DNA of 9,171 bases from positions 1-9,171 of the forward strand of contig JALGVQ010000119.1 in assembly GCA_025774615.1 (NCBI GenBank). The letters are read 5' to 3'. Position 1 is the first letter of the stretch. Each line of letters starts with the position of its first letter. The notes under the pieces were generated by a model, which saw nothing but the letters and a program-made list of their open reading frames with translations, searched no databases and was not told the origin of the DNA. Shown here piece after piece: positions 1 through 6,790 of this stretch. Source of the stretch: a bacterium. Lineage in GTDB: Bacteria > Blakebacterota > Blakebacteria > Blakebacterales > Blakebacteraceae. Made by a program: the position numbers and the translations under genes.

Positions 1-1
1 C

Positions 2-1072
2 AGCGAACTGGAGCAGTCTGCGGTATTCTCATTGGAGTTTGCCGGAGAGATAGCGGTGTTTGCCAACAAGAAGAAGATATTCCACGGGATCGGCACCGCA
101 GGAGGCTTGTCAGAGTCAGTTCTTTCAGATGATGCCTCATCCGGACGTCTCGAGGTCATGCTCAATAAAGGTCTGACCGAGATACTGATAATGCTCAGGA
201 CTGCATCAGATCCCTGGATGTTCCGCCTCCGTTCTGACCGGATATTCGGCGACATCCCACAGGATCACGGCAGACTGGTTCCGGTCTGGGAGACACCGGA
301 TGTGTTCCATGTTCCTGAGTCGGTCCTCTACGATCCGAAGCGGGAACTCATCTACGTTTCGAGTTATGACCGGCTCCAGGCCTCCCGGGCCGGGATGGGA
401 TTCATCTCGAGGGTAAGCCTGGAGGGTGAGATTCTCGATCTGCACTGGGTGGAAGGTCTCGATGGCCCCTGCGGGATGGGGCTATATGATGACAGGCTTT
501 ATGTCGTTGAAAGTGTAGGGAACCTTGTGGAGATCGATGCTGAAAAGGGAACGGTCCTGAACCGGTATCCGGCTCCCGATGCCCGGTTCCTGAACGATCT
601 TGTTATCGATCAGGAAGGCAGCATCTACATCTCGGACACCTCACCGCCGCTGGGATATACAAGTCTCATCTATAGATTCAGAGACGGCCGGTTCGAGGTC
701 TGGAAAGAGGGGACAGGGATACACCGGGCGAACGGACTGTTCATCCACGACGGGAAACTGCTCGTCGGGAGTTCCGGGGACTGCCTGCTCAAATCGATCG
801 ATCTCGAGACCAGGGAAGTTAAGGAGATCGTGGCGCTCGGCGGACGGGTGATCGATGGCATCCGCGTGGACCGCGAAGGAAATTATCTGGTGACACTGTG
901 GGAGGGACAGGCCGTTCTGATCTCCCCGGATGGATATCCCGTCGAGATCCTCACCACCATCGGGACCGGCCGGAACCTGGCAGACGCGGAATATGTCAGA
1001 GAACTCGATCTGCTCATCGTACCCACCTTCCTCGGAAACACCGTCACTGCATACAGACTGATACCCCGCTGA
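2..1072 (+). CDS. SMP-30/regucalcin-like beta-propeller protein, 5'-partial
   Basis: The reading frame is open to the left edge, so the true start probably lies outside. A TTG codon at 32 lacks a convincing Shine-Dalgarno, and residues below are numbered from it. From about residue 90 the protein repeats the strand-turn pattern of the SMP-30/gluconolactonase/LRE propeller. The usual divalent-metal ligands can be matched to E96 (in PESV), N188 (LNDL), N234 (ANGL) and D275 (DGIRVD), corresponding to regucalcin E18, N103, N154 and D204. Family members are lactonases or related metal-dependent hydrolases of sugar lactones and other esters; the substrate here cannot be told. About 85 residues before the propeller match no family I recognise and could be the end of another domain or a divergent first blade. 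No signal peptide can be judged because the N-terminus is missing. It ends 56 bp before the PPC gene. The propeller call is firm; enzyme activity is inferred from the ligands only. Confidence 0.75.
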   Translation, partial: SELEQSAVFSLEFAGEIAVFANKKKIFHGIGTAGGLSESVLSDDASSGRLEVMLNKGLTEILIMLRTASDPWMFRLRSDRIFGDIPQDHGRLVPVWETPDVFHVPESVLYDPKRELIYVSSYDRLQASRAGMGFISRVSLEGEILDLHWVEGLDGPCGMGLYDDRLYVVESVGNLVEIDAEKGTVLNRYPAPDARFLNDLVIDQEGSIYISDTSPPLGYTSLIYRFRDGRFEVWKEGTGIHRANGLFIHDGKLLVGSSGDCLLKSIDLETREVKEIVALGGRVIDGIRVDREGNYLVTLWEGQAVLISPDGYPVEILTTIGTGRNLADAEYVRELDLLIVPTFLGNTVTAYRLIPR

Positions 1073-1075
1073 TCC

Positions 1076-1123
1076 TTTCCTCTCTGTCGTGAGATGTGGT
1101 ATGCTTGATATCTTGAGAGGAGA
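1076..1123 (+). promoter_or_regulatory. Possible RBS-sequestering hairpin or, alternatively, an extended -10 promoter
   Basis: The pyrimidine tract at 1076-1084 can pair with the Shine-Dalgarno tract at 1115-1123 (nine pairs, one of them G-U). Inside it, 1091-1097 can pair with 1108-1114 (seven pairs, two G-U). This would mask the ribosome site of the PPC gene. A competing reading is an extended -10 at 1097-1105 (TGGTATGCT) with a poor -35; transcription would then start near 1112 and the outer stem would not form. The pairing is seen directly; any regulatory role is inference. Confidence 0.25.
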
Positions 1124-1128
1124 ACTAT

Positions 1129-2673
1129 ATGAAACAGATCCTTGTGCCCATTCTGGCAGTATCCCTATCCATCACCACGGTCTCGGCGCAGCAGTCCGGG
1201 TCCCTTCCCGGGGAAGTTGTATCAATCGCTGAAGAGGTGACCGATCTGGTGCTGGATGCCCTTCCACGCCAGGTAAGTGATCCCCTCGTGATAGGGGTGA
1301 CCGGATTCCTGACCGGGGAACAGGTGACACAGCTGGGCACACTGTTCACTCAGACGGTCACGAACCATCTCGCTAACCAGGGGGACCGGAGGATCACTGT
1401 TCTCGCGTCGCAGCAATCGGGGGGAGCGGCCCCCGACTATGTGGTCCATGGAACAATCTACCTGGCAGATGATGATATATATGTCGTCGTTCAGTTGATC
1501 CGTTCCTCTGACATGACCGTCGAGGGCGGATTCGAGCGATCATTTCCCGTCACAGACTCACTGCGTACCCTTCTGGCGGTTTCAGGATCGCATGGGCAGG
1601 GTGGTGACCCGTATGAGACTGATGGACGTGATTCTCCGCGGAATCTCCCTGTCGGCACGATTATCTCCGGTCATACCATCATGCCGGATGGAGATGAGGA
1701 CTGGTTCCGTCTGCAGTTCGATGATTTCGAGGGGATCGCTATGGTTGAGATTCGCACCATCGGTCCCACCGACACCTTCATAGGTGTCTTCGGGCCCGAT
1801 GATCCCTGGAATCTGGTCGTCGAGAACGATGACTTCGATGACCATAATGCCATGGTCAGTTTCACGGTCACCCGCGGTCAGCATTACCTGGTGATGGTAA
1901 AGGGTTACGATGAATCGATAACGGGTGAGTACAGTATCGGGGCCGACCTGGAAATGCTCGGTGAGGACCCGTTGGAGCCGGACAACCGGATGGATGACGC
2001 AACCCCTCTCGCACTCGATGGAGAGTGGGTCTCCACCATGTTCATGCCTTCTGGAGATGTGGACTGGTTCGCTCTGGACGTAACATCTTCGGGACAGAGC
2101 ACAACCGTGCTGGTAGTGGAAACGGCGGGTAGTCTTGATACATGGATCGACCTGTATGATGCCTCCGGTGAGCTTGTCGCGGAAGATGATGACGGATCCG
2201 GGAGTGCCAATGCCCTCATCAGATATGCCGTCGATGAATCTGGCAGATATTATGCCAGGATCAGACACTTTGATGAGAGCAGTACTGGTCCCTACGATGT
2301 CCGAGCGATGCTGGAGCAGGCCGAACCTGATGAGTTCGAACCGGATAATGTGCTGGAGGATGCCACGACACTCTCCATCGGTGGTGAATCACAGTCCCAT
2401 ACCTTCTCACCAGCGGAGGATACCGACTGGTTCACATTCATCATCCAGTCACCGGGGACGGTTACGATCGAGACATGGGGTGACAATGACACCGTGATGA
2501 GGCTTCTCGATCTCGATGGGAATATGGTGGCCGAAGATGATGACGGCGGTGAGAACGGTAACGCGCGCATCCGTCGGTTCCTCCCCCGGGGAACCTACTA
2601 TCTCGAGATAAGCCAGTATCCAGACACCGGGCGATCCGGTGCGGAATATTCTGTTCGGATCGTATCGGGCTGA
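1129..2673 (+). CDS. Secreted protein: CsgG/FlgO-like N-terminal region plus three PPC domains
   Basis: The ATG at 1129 follows a GAGAGGAGA ribosome site 5 bases upstream. Residues 1-20 form a Sec signal peptide with likely cleavage at VSA|QQ. Residues 30-150 are an alpha/beta region (VIGVTGF strand, helix with FTQTVTNHL, then VVHGTIY) that resembles the TolB-N/CsgG/FlgO/LpoB lipoprotein fold; this is a weak pattern match. Three copies of a pre-peptidase C-terminal (PPC) beta-sandwich follow, at about 160-274, 280-395 and 400-513. Each carries an acidic opening (EPDN in copies 2 and 3), the DxDWF motif (DEDWF, DVDWF, DTDWF) and a closing GxY strand. Copies 2 and 3 share an EDDDG turn and 14 identical bases (2182-2195 and 2533-2546), suggesting recent duplication. 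PPC domains usually trail secreted peptidases, but no peptidase is present. The protein is probably periplasmic or exported, perhaps binding a ligand. The next gene starts 18 bp after its stop, so co-transcription is likely. Confidence 0.8.
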   Translation: MKQILVPILAVSLSITTVSAQQSGSLPGEVVSIAEEVTDLVLDALPRQVSDPLVIGVTGFLTGEQVTQLGTLFTQTVTNHLANQGDRRITVLASQQSGGAAPDYVVHGTIYLADDDIYVVVQLIRSSDMTVEGGFERSFPVTDSLRTLLAVSGSHGQGGDPYETDGRDSPRNLPVGTIISGHTIMPDGDEDWFRLQFDDFEGIAMVEIRTIGPTDTFIGVFGPDDPWNLVVENDDFDDHNAMVSFTVTRGQHYLVMVKGYDESITGEYSIGADLEMLGEDPLEPDNRMDDATPLALDGEWVSTMFMPSGDVDWFALDVTSSGQSTTVLVVETAGSLDTWIDLYDASGELVAEDDDGSGSANALIRYAVDESGRYYARIRHFDESSTGPYDVRAMLEQAEPDEFEPDNVLEDATTLSIGGESQSHTFSPAEDTDWFTFIIQSPGTVTIETWGDNDTVMRLLDLDGNMVAEDDDGGENGNARIRRFLPRGTYYLEISQYPDTGRSGAEYSVRIVSG

Positions 2674-2691
2674 AAGGAACTGAGACCGGGT

Positions 2692-3786
2692 ATGCGTAAA
2701 CGAATCCTCGTGGTGGACGATCAGGAAGAAAACCGTCAAATCATGACAGATATGCTCTCTGCACTTGAGTACGAGGTCGAGAGTGCCGAAGACGGTGAAG
2801 GCGCCCTTGCCAAATTGAAACTCGATTTTGATCTGGTTATGTCCGATGTCCAGATGCCGGGGATGGATGGTTTCGAGCTGGTACGCAAGATACGAGAAAC
2901 CACTTCGGCTCTCGATCTGCCGATCATCATGGTGACCGGTCTGGCCAGCATCGAGGACAGATTGAGGGCAGTAGAGGCCGGCGCCAATGATTTCATAGCC
3001 AAACCGGTTGATTTGACAGAACTGAAGGTGCGAACATCATCACAGATTCAGATCAAGACCCAGAACGATCAAATCAGGCGTCGTGAGACCGAACTGGAAG
3101 CTCTCGTCGAAAAGCGCACTATCACACTTCGTGAGACACTCGATGAGATGGCTGAAGCCCGGAGAAGGACCTACAAGGCCTACCTGGATACGATCCATCG
3201 ACTGGCTGTGGCGGCCGAATGCCGTGACTCGGGGACCGGAACACATATTAACCGTGTCAGCCACTATTGCGAACTGCTCGCTGAGAAGAGGAAACTTGAG
3301 CCGCATGATGTCGAAGTGATCAAGTACGCGAGCCCCATGCATGATGTCGGCAAGCTGGGCACTCCAGACTCGATCCTGCTCAAACCCGGCGGACTCGATC
3401 CCGATGAGTGGGAGATCATGAAAGAGCACACCACATTTGGTGCGCACATTCTTTCGGGGTCTGATTCAGAATTATTGAAAGCTGGCGAGGTTATCGCCCA
3501 CTCTCACCATGAAAAATTTGATGGAAGCGGATATCCACTGGGGCTGGCAGGTGAATCGATCCCGATCATGGGACGGATCTGCGCTGTTGCGGACGTATTC
3601 GACGCTATAACAACGAAGCGACCATATAAGAAAGCCCTCTCAAACGAGACCGCCTGCGATATCATGCGCGAGAAGGTGGGTGAACATCTCGATCCGGTCC
3701 TCGTCGATATCTTCTTCGACAACCTGGACGGGATGTTCGCAATCCAGGAACGATTCCGTGAAGAGGAGGACGATCTGTTCGCTTGA
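2692..3786 (+). CDS. Two-component response regulator with HD-GYP domain (c-di-GMP phosphodiesterase)
   Basis: This is a complete REC-HD-GYP protein (364 aa) of the RpfG type. The receiver domain (about 4-120) has the acidic pair D9/D10, phospho-acceptor D52 in SDVQMPG, T82 and K104. A charged coiled-coil linker covers about 122-160. The HD-GYP domain (about 165-350) keeps H185, the H217-D218 pair with K221 (MHDVGKLGTPD), H246, the HHE triad 272-274, the GYP turn 280-282 and D301. With the metal ligands intact, the protein is predicted to linearise c-di-GMP to pGpG or GMP in the cytoplasm when its receiver is phosphorylated. The cognate histidine kinase is not in the window. The ATG is preceded by AAGGA about 13 bases upstream, which is far for strong initiation, so translation may be coupled to the PPC gene. 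The stop lies 1 bp from the stop of the convergent minus-strand gene. The family call is firm; the regulated process is unknown. Confidence 0.93.
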   Translation: MRKRILVVDDQEENRQIMTDMLSALEYEVESAEDGEGALAKLKLDFDLVMSDVQMPGMDGFELVRKIRETTSALDLPIIMVTGLASIEDRLRAVEAGANDFIAKPVDLTELKVRTSSQIQIKTQNDQIRRRETELEALVEKRTITLRETLDEMAEARRRTYKAYLDTIHRLAVAAECRDSGTGTHINRVSHYCELLAEKRKLEPHDVEVIKYASPMHDVGKLGTPDSILLKPGGLDPDEWEIMKEHTTFGAHILSGSDSELLKAGEVIAHSHHEKFDGSGYPLGLAGESIPIMGRICAVADVFDAITTKRPYKKALSNETACDIMREKVGEHLDPVLVDIFFDNLDGMFAIQERFREEEDDLFA

Positions 3787-3787
3787 T

Positions 3788-5065
3788 TCAGTCAGTGGGG
3801 GGGTGCTGCTTTTTCGCCAGTTTGCTGTCGGGATAGAGCTTCTTTGCGCATTCCGGGCAGATGCTGTGACTGAACTCCACTGAAGAATGCTCTTCTATGT
3901 AGGCACCCATATCTTCCCAATCACCTTCATCATTACGGATATTGTGACAGCTGCTGCAGACCGGCAGTAATCCCTCAAGCATCCGTACCTGGCTGACAGC
4001 ATCCTGCAGTTCGGTGATGAGCAGCTCCCGTTCCTGCTCGGCCAGCTTTCTCTGTGTTATATCACGCAAAATGATCAGGTGTCCCCCGATTATCGCCTGT
4101 CCGGTGAGGAAGGGAGATACATCAGCCTCGATGACACGTGGACCGTCACTTCCCTCAATCTCGAATTCCACCGGAGTCTCCGCCAGAGCAACGGGATCCT
4201 CCAGGTCGACGTCAAGGAGTGGGAACTCATCTGTCATTGGTCGACCGATCGGTACCTTCCCCCGGTACTGCATCAGAGAGAGGGCAGACTGGTTGGCATC
4301 CACTACCCGTCCCTCGACATCCGCCACGATCATCCCCTCGGACATACCATCGACGAGAGCGCTCCGCGCTACCGGGAGCAGTGAGAGCAGGCCGAATCGC
4401 AATATGGCAACAGCCAGCAGGATACCGGTCAACGTGAAGGCGATCGGAGCCCAGTCCAGGCCGGATACCGGGTTTGCCCCGGAGAGGTAGAGCAGATTCC
4501 CGATCCAGGGAGCGAGAGTGGCGAAGAGTATGAGCAGTGACTGGGTCTGAAACAGGTGTCTCTGCAGGAATGCTGTTCGAAGCAGTCGAACAGTACCGAC
4601 AAGGATGACCAGGTTGGCCCCGATTGCCCATACCGGGAACCACAATCCACGATCGTAGAGCATGTTTCCAGTGTTATTGTCGAGTCTCAACCCCTGCCAC
4701 TGGAGCTGGTGCCAATTGTTCGTCCAGACCATGAAGATCGTCGTGATCGTCACGAACCAGGCGAATATCTGCACGTATCGGACCCACTGCTCCTGCCACC
4801 TGGTGTACACGATGGTGAAGGCGAGGAAGAGAGGAGGGATGAGAGCGATCCCGAAGTATTCGATTCGCATCCAGAGCGTCTTATTCGGAATCCCATGGGA
4901 AGCGACTTCGAGGGCGCTCCCAGCCGCGTAGAAGCTGATTGCGAGCAGTAACAATGTCAGATGCGGCATTTCGTTCACGCCCCGGTTTCGCCAGGCAATG
5001 ACGGCTACCGAGGCAGATATGATGGCCGATAACAGGAGGGCGATCGGTATCAGCGTGAACTCCAT
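3788..5065 (-). CDS. 7TM-PAS sensor protein with C-terminal zinc-ribbon-like tail, no kinase domain
   Basis: I chose the ATG at 5065 because it has a GGAGAGG ribosome site 6 bases upstream and opens directly into the first membrane helix; upstream TTG and ATG codons lack a site. The 425-aa protein has seven hydrophobic segments (about 4-24, 35-56, 70-88, 96-116, 143-162, 176-195, 207-225), matching the N-terminal 7TM region of membrane histidine kinases. A PAS domain follows at about 234-338 (start GMSEGMIVADVEG, end ILRDITQRK), then a short coiled coil (338-365). The C-terminus has two CxxC pairs, C370/C373 and C403/C406, separated by a segment with DDW-like and AYIEEHS elements. I recall this tail from PAS and response-regulator proteins of deltaproteobacteria, and it probably binds zinc. 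There are no H-box or ATPase motifs, so the protein cannot be a kinase alone. It may relay a membrane or redox signal to a partner. It is divergent from the cyclase gene. Confidence 0.82.
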   Translation of the reverse strand: MEFTLIPIALLLSAIISASVAVIAWRNRGVNEMPHLTLLLLAISFYAAGSALEVASHGIPNKTLWMRIEYFGIALIPPLFLAFTIVYTRWQEQWVRYVQIFAWFVTITTIFMVWTNNWHQLQWQGLRLDNNTGNMLYDRGLWFPVWAIGANLVILVGTVRLLRTAFLQRHLFQTQSLLILFATLAPWIGNLLYLSGANPVSGLDWAPIAFTLTGILLAVAILRFGLLSLLPVARSALVDGMSEGMIVADVEGRVVDANQSALSLMQYRGKVPIGRPMTDEFPLLDVDLEDPVALAETPVEFEIEGSDGPRVIEADVSPFLTGQAIIGGHLIILRDITQRKLAEQERELLITELQDAVSQVRMLEGLLPVCSSCHNIRNDEGDWEDMGAYIEEHSSVEFSHSICPECAKKLYPDSKLAKKQHPPTD

Positions 5066-5240
5066 GAGGATCCTCTCCACCTGTTGAGGGTGATGCGGGA
5101 CCTCTCCAGCAACGATCTTCATGGTAGACCTGTCGGTCGAGTAAGGCAACAGATCACTTGTGGTTACAGTTATAGAATACTAGACTGGGCTAATAGTAAG
5201 GAACCCTAACAATAATCAGTCTTTTAATCAAGGTTACAGA
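5066..5240. promoter_or_regulatory. Divergent intergenic region of the 7TM-PAS and cyclase genes
   Basis: This 175-bp gap must hold promoters for both diverging genes. Bases 5165-5230 are clearly more AT-rich than the flanking coding DNA. The best single -10-like element is TAGAAT (5173-5178, plus strand), but I find no -35 at proper spacing. An imperfect direct repeat, CTAATAGTAA (5190-5199) and CTAACAATAA (5206-5215), has a 16-bp period. The octamer GGTTACAG occurs at 5162-5169 and 5232-5239, the second overlapping the cyclase ribosome site. No promoter can be fixed by eye. Confidence 0.35.
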
Positions 5241-6680
5241 GTGAGCACACAATATCCGATCCAGCAGATAAACGAATCAGCCCTCGATGATGGTCTGGCA
5301 CAGGTTGAGGCGATCAGGACATGGAGTCCACGGACCATCGCCAAACTTGAGAACCGGATCCGTACAGGTGAGGACTTCAGTCTCTTTCGTGTGAATCCTG
5401 TCGAATTCGCCAGGGAAACGGGCATTCCAGAACCCGAGGCTGTGGACCTGTTCCTGCATTCTGTCCAGGCCGACCTGTTCAGAATGGACTGGCATCTGCT
5501 CTGTCCGTCCTGCGGTGATATTGTGCAGAGTTTTGATTCACTTACGAAGATGAGTGGCCAGTTACACTGTCAATTCTGCAGCGTCGATATGAAAGCCAGT
5601 CTCGATGACTACGTTGAGGTCGGGTTCACCATCTCACCCGGTATTCGTGGAATCGCACCCCATGACCCAGATAGCCTTGAAGTGGAGGATTATTTCTTCC
5701 GCTATCACTTCTGTGAGACTGGGCAGCTCCCGGATGGTGGTCCACCATTTCTTGATGTTCTGAAATCGAAGTGTCGGTTTGTCGATTATCTGGATGGGGG
5801 TGAGGAACGATCCGTGGAAGTGGACCTGGAGGAGGGGCTCCTCGTCATCCATGACATGCGACATACGGTAGGCATCTACCAACCGGTAGAGCTGTCGGGA
5901 TCCGCAACTGATGCAACCATCCAGATCTCTGAGGAAGGCGTACATATAGAACCATCATCACTCAGACCTGGTCCTGCACACTTCATTCTCAAGAACGGAT
6001 TTTCCGATCGCAGCGCGATCTTTCTAATCCAGCTTCCCCCGGGATACGAGAACGCTACCCTGGAATTCCCGCCATTCCTCTCCGGGAACAACCTCCTGAA
6101 TTCACAGACCTTCCGTGATCTCTTCAGGGGTGAGACAGTCGGGCAAAAAGAAGCCCTGGGTATCAGGGATCTCACTATTCTCTTCACCGACCTGAAGGCC
6201 TCGACTGAGCTTTATGAGCGGATAGGTGACCTTGAGGCATTCGCACTGGTGCAGCATCATTTCGAATACCTGAGCAAAGCGATCAAAGAGAACCAGGGAG
6301 CGATCGTGAAGACCATCGGGGATGCGGTGATGGCAACGTTTGAGACCCCTGGGGATGGAGTGAGCGCTGCCTATGCCATGCTCGATGAGATCGATACTTT
6401 CAACCGGGCTCAGGGAGCAGAAGATATTGCTCTGAAGATCGGGCTCCACCGCGGAGCTTCCATTGCTGTGAACCTGAACGACCAGTTGGATTACTTCGGG
6501 CAAACGGTGAATGTTGCGGCTCGAGTCCAGGATCTCGCGGGTCCCAATGAGATATACCTCACAGAGGATGTCTATAGTGATGCAACCGTTCAGGAGCTCA
6601 GCAAGGGCCATGAGGTAACCGAACAGGACGCCCATCTGAAGGGTGTTCAGAAATCCTTCAAGGTGTTCTGCTGCCGCTGA
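5241..6680 (+). CDS. Class III adenylate cyclase with N-terminal zinc-ribbon/DUF5939 domain
   Basis: The start is GTG at 5241 with AAGG 7 bases upstream. The 479-aa protein has no membrane segment and should be cytoplasmic. Residues 1-80 form a mainly helical region. Two pairs, C88/C91 and C110/C113, then make a zinc-ribbon within a module (about 80-265) that resembles DUF5939, which is known at the N-terminus of bacterial cyclases. The cyclase homology domain covers about 305-475. It keeps metal-binding D317 (ILFTDLKAST) and D361 (GDAVMATF), purine-specificity residues K357 and T422, and transition-state N424 and R428 (TVNVAAR). The Lys/Thr pair is typical of class IIIb adenylate cyclases, so ATP to cAMP is predicted. 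Class IIIb enzymes are often bicarbonate-sensitive, but that is only a family tendency. A single chain carries all catalytic residues, so a homodimer with two sites is expected. The DUF5939 module presumably senses or regulates; its ligand is unknown. No cAMP-receptor protein is encoded here. Confidence 0.9.
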   Translation: MSTQYPIQQINESALDDGLAQVEAIRTWSPRTIAKLENRIRTGEDFSLFRVNPVEFARETGIPEPEAVDLFLHSVQADLFRMDWHLLCPSCGDIVQSFDSLTKMSGQLHCQFCSVDMKASLDDYVEVGFTISPGIRGIAPHDPDSLEVEDYFFRYHFCETGQLPDGGPPFLDVLKSKCRFVDYLDGGEERSVEVDLEEGLLVIHDMRHTVGIYQPVELSGSATDATIQISEEGVHIEPSSLRPGPAHFILKNGFSDRSAIFLIQLPPGYENATLEFPPFLSGNNLLNSQTFRDLFRGETVGQKEALGIRDLTILFTDLKASTELYERIGDLEAFALVQHHFEYLSKAIKENQGAIVKTIGDAVMATFETPGDGVSAAYAMLDEIDTFNRAQGAEDIALKIGLHRGASIAVNLNDQLDYFGQTVNVAARVQDLAGPNEIYLTEDVYSDATVQELSKGHEVTEQDAHLKGVQKSFKVFCCR

Positions 6681-6790
6681 CCTGATCCGCATATTACTAT
6701 TTGATCTAATGTTATATTAGAAAATTCGAATATTAGCACATGGTTGAATGTCCCCATGGTGTCTATTGGTCATAAAAGGAGGATGTAATC
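6681..6790 (+). promoter_or_regulatory. AT-rich promoter region with two adjacent palindromes, upstream of the lipoprotein
   Basis: Between the cyclase stop and the lipoprotein start, bases 6690-6740 are strongly AT-rich. A perfect 6-bp inverted repeat with a 5-base centre lies at 6705-6721 (TCTAAT-gttat-ATTAGA). Immediately after it, 6721-6734 is a 14-bp near-palindrome around ATTCGAAT with one mismatched pair. A -10-like TATATT at 6713-6718 sits inside the first repeat, but its -35 is poor. The arrangement looks like an operator over a promoter. A strong ribosome site (AGGAGG, 6777-6782) ends the region. I see no terminator for the cyclase gene. Confidence 0.35.

Noticed and set aside
1582-2268. 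Long open frame (228 aa) on the minus strand across the PPC gene
   Set aside because: It lies wholly within the well-supported PPC gene, has no ribosome site or recognisable domain, and its composition is that of an antisense shadow.
2182-2546. Repeated DNA word at 2182-2195 and 2533-2546, considered as a mobile or regulatory repeat
   Set aside because: Both copies code for the same EDDDG turn of adjacent PPC domains, so duplication of the protein domain explains it.
3790-3820. G-run followed by a T-run downstream of the HD-GYP stop, considered as an intrinsic terminator
   Set aside because: I find no stable stem before the T-run, and the bases are explained as the coding end of the minus-strand gene.
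4014-4643. Several overlapping open frames on both strands inside the 7TM-PAS gene
   Set aside because: All are out of frame with a protein whose membrane helices, PAS domain and cysteine motifs are clear; their translations show no domain-like pattern.
5066-5149. Upstream start codons (TTG at 5149, ATG at 5122) for the 7TM-PAS gene
   Set aside because: Neither has a ribosome site, and they would put a polar extension in front of the first membrane helix; the ATG at 5065 has GGAGAGG at proper spacing.
5162-5239. Octamer GGTTACAG repeated exactly 70 bp apart
   Set aside because: One 8-base match in a gap of this size is expected by chance fairly often, and the second copy is explained by the ribosome site region.
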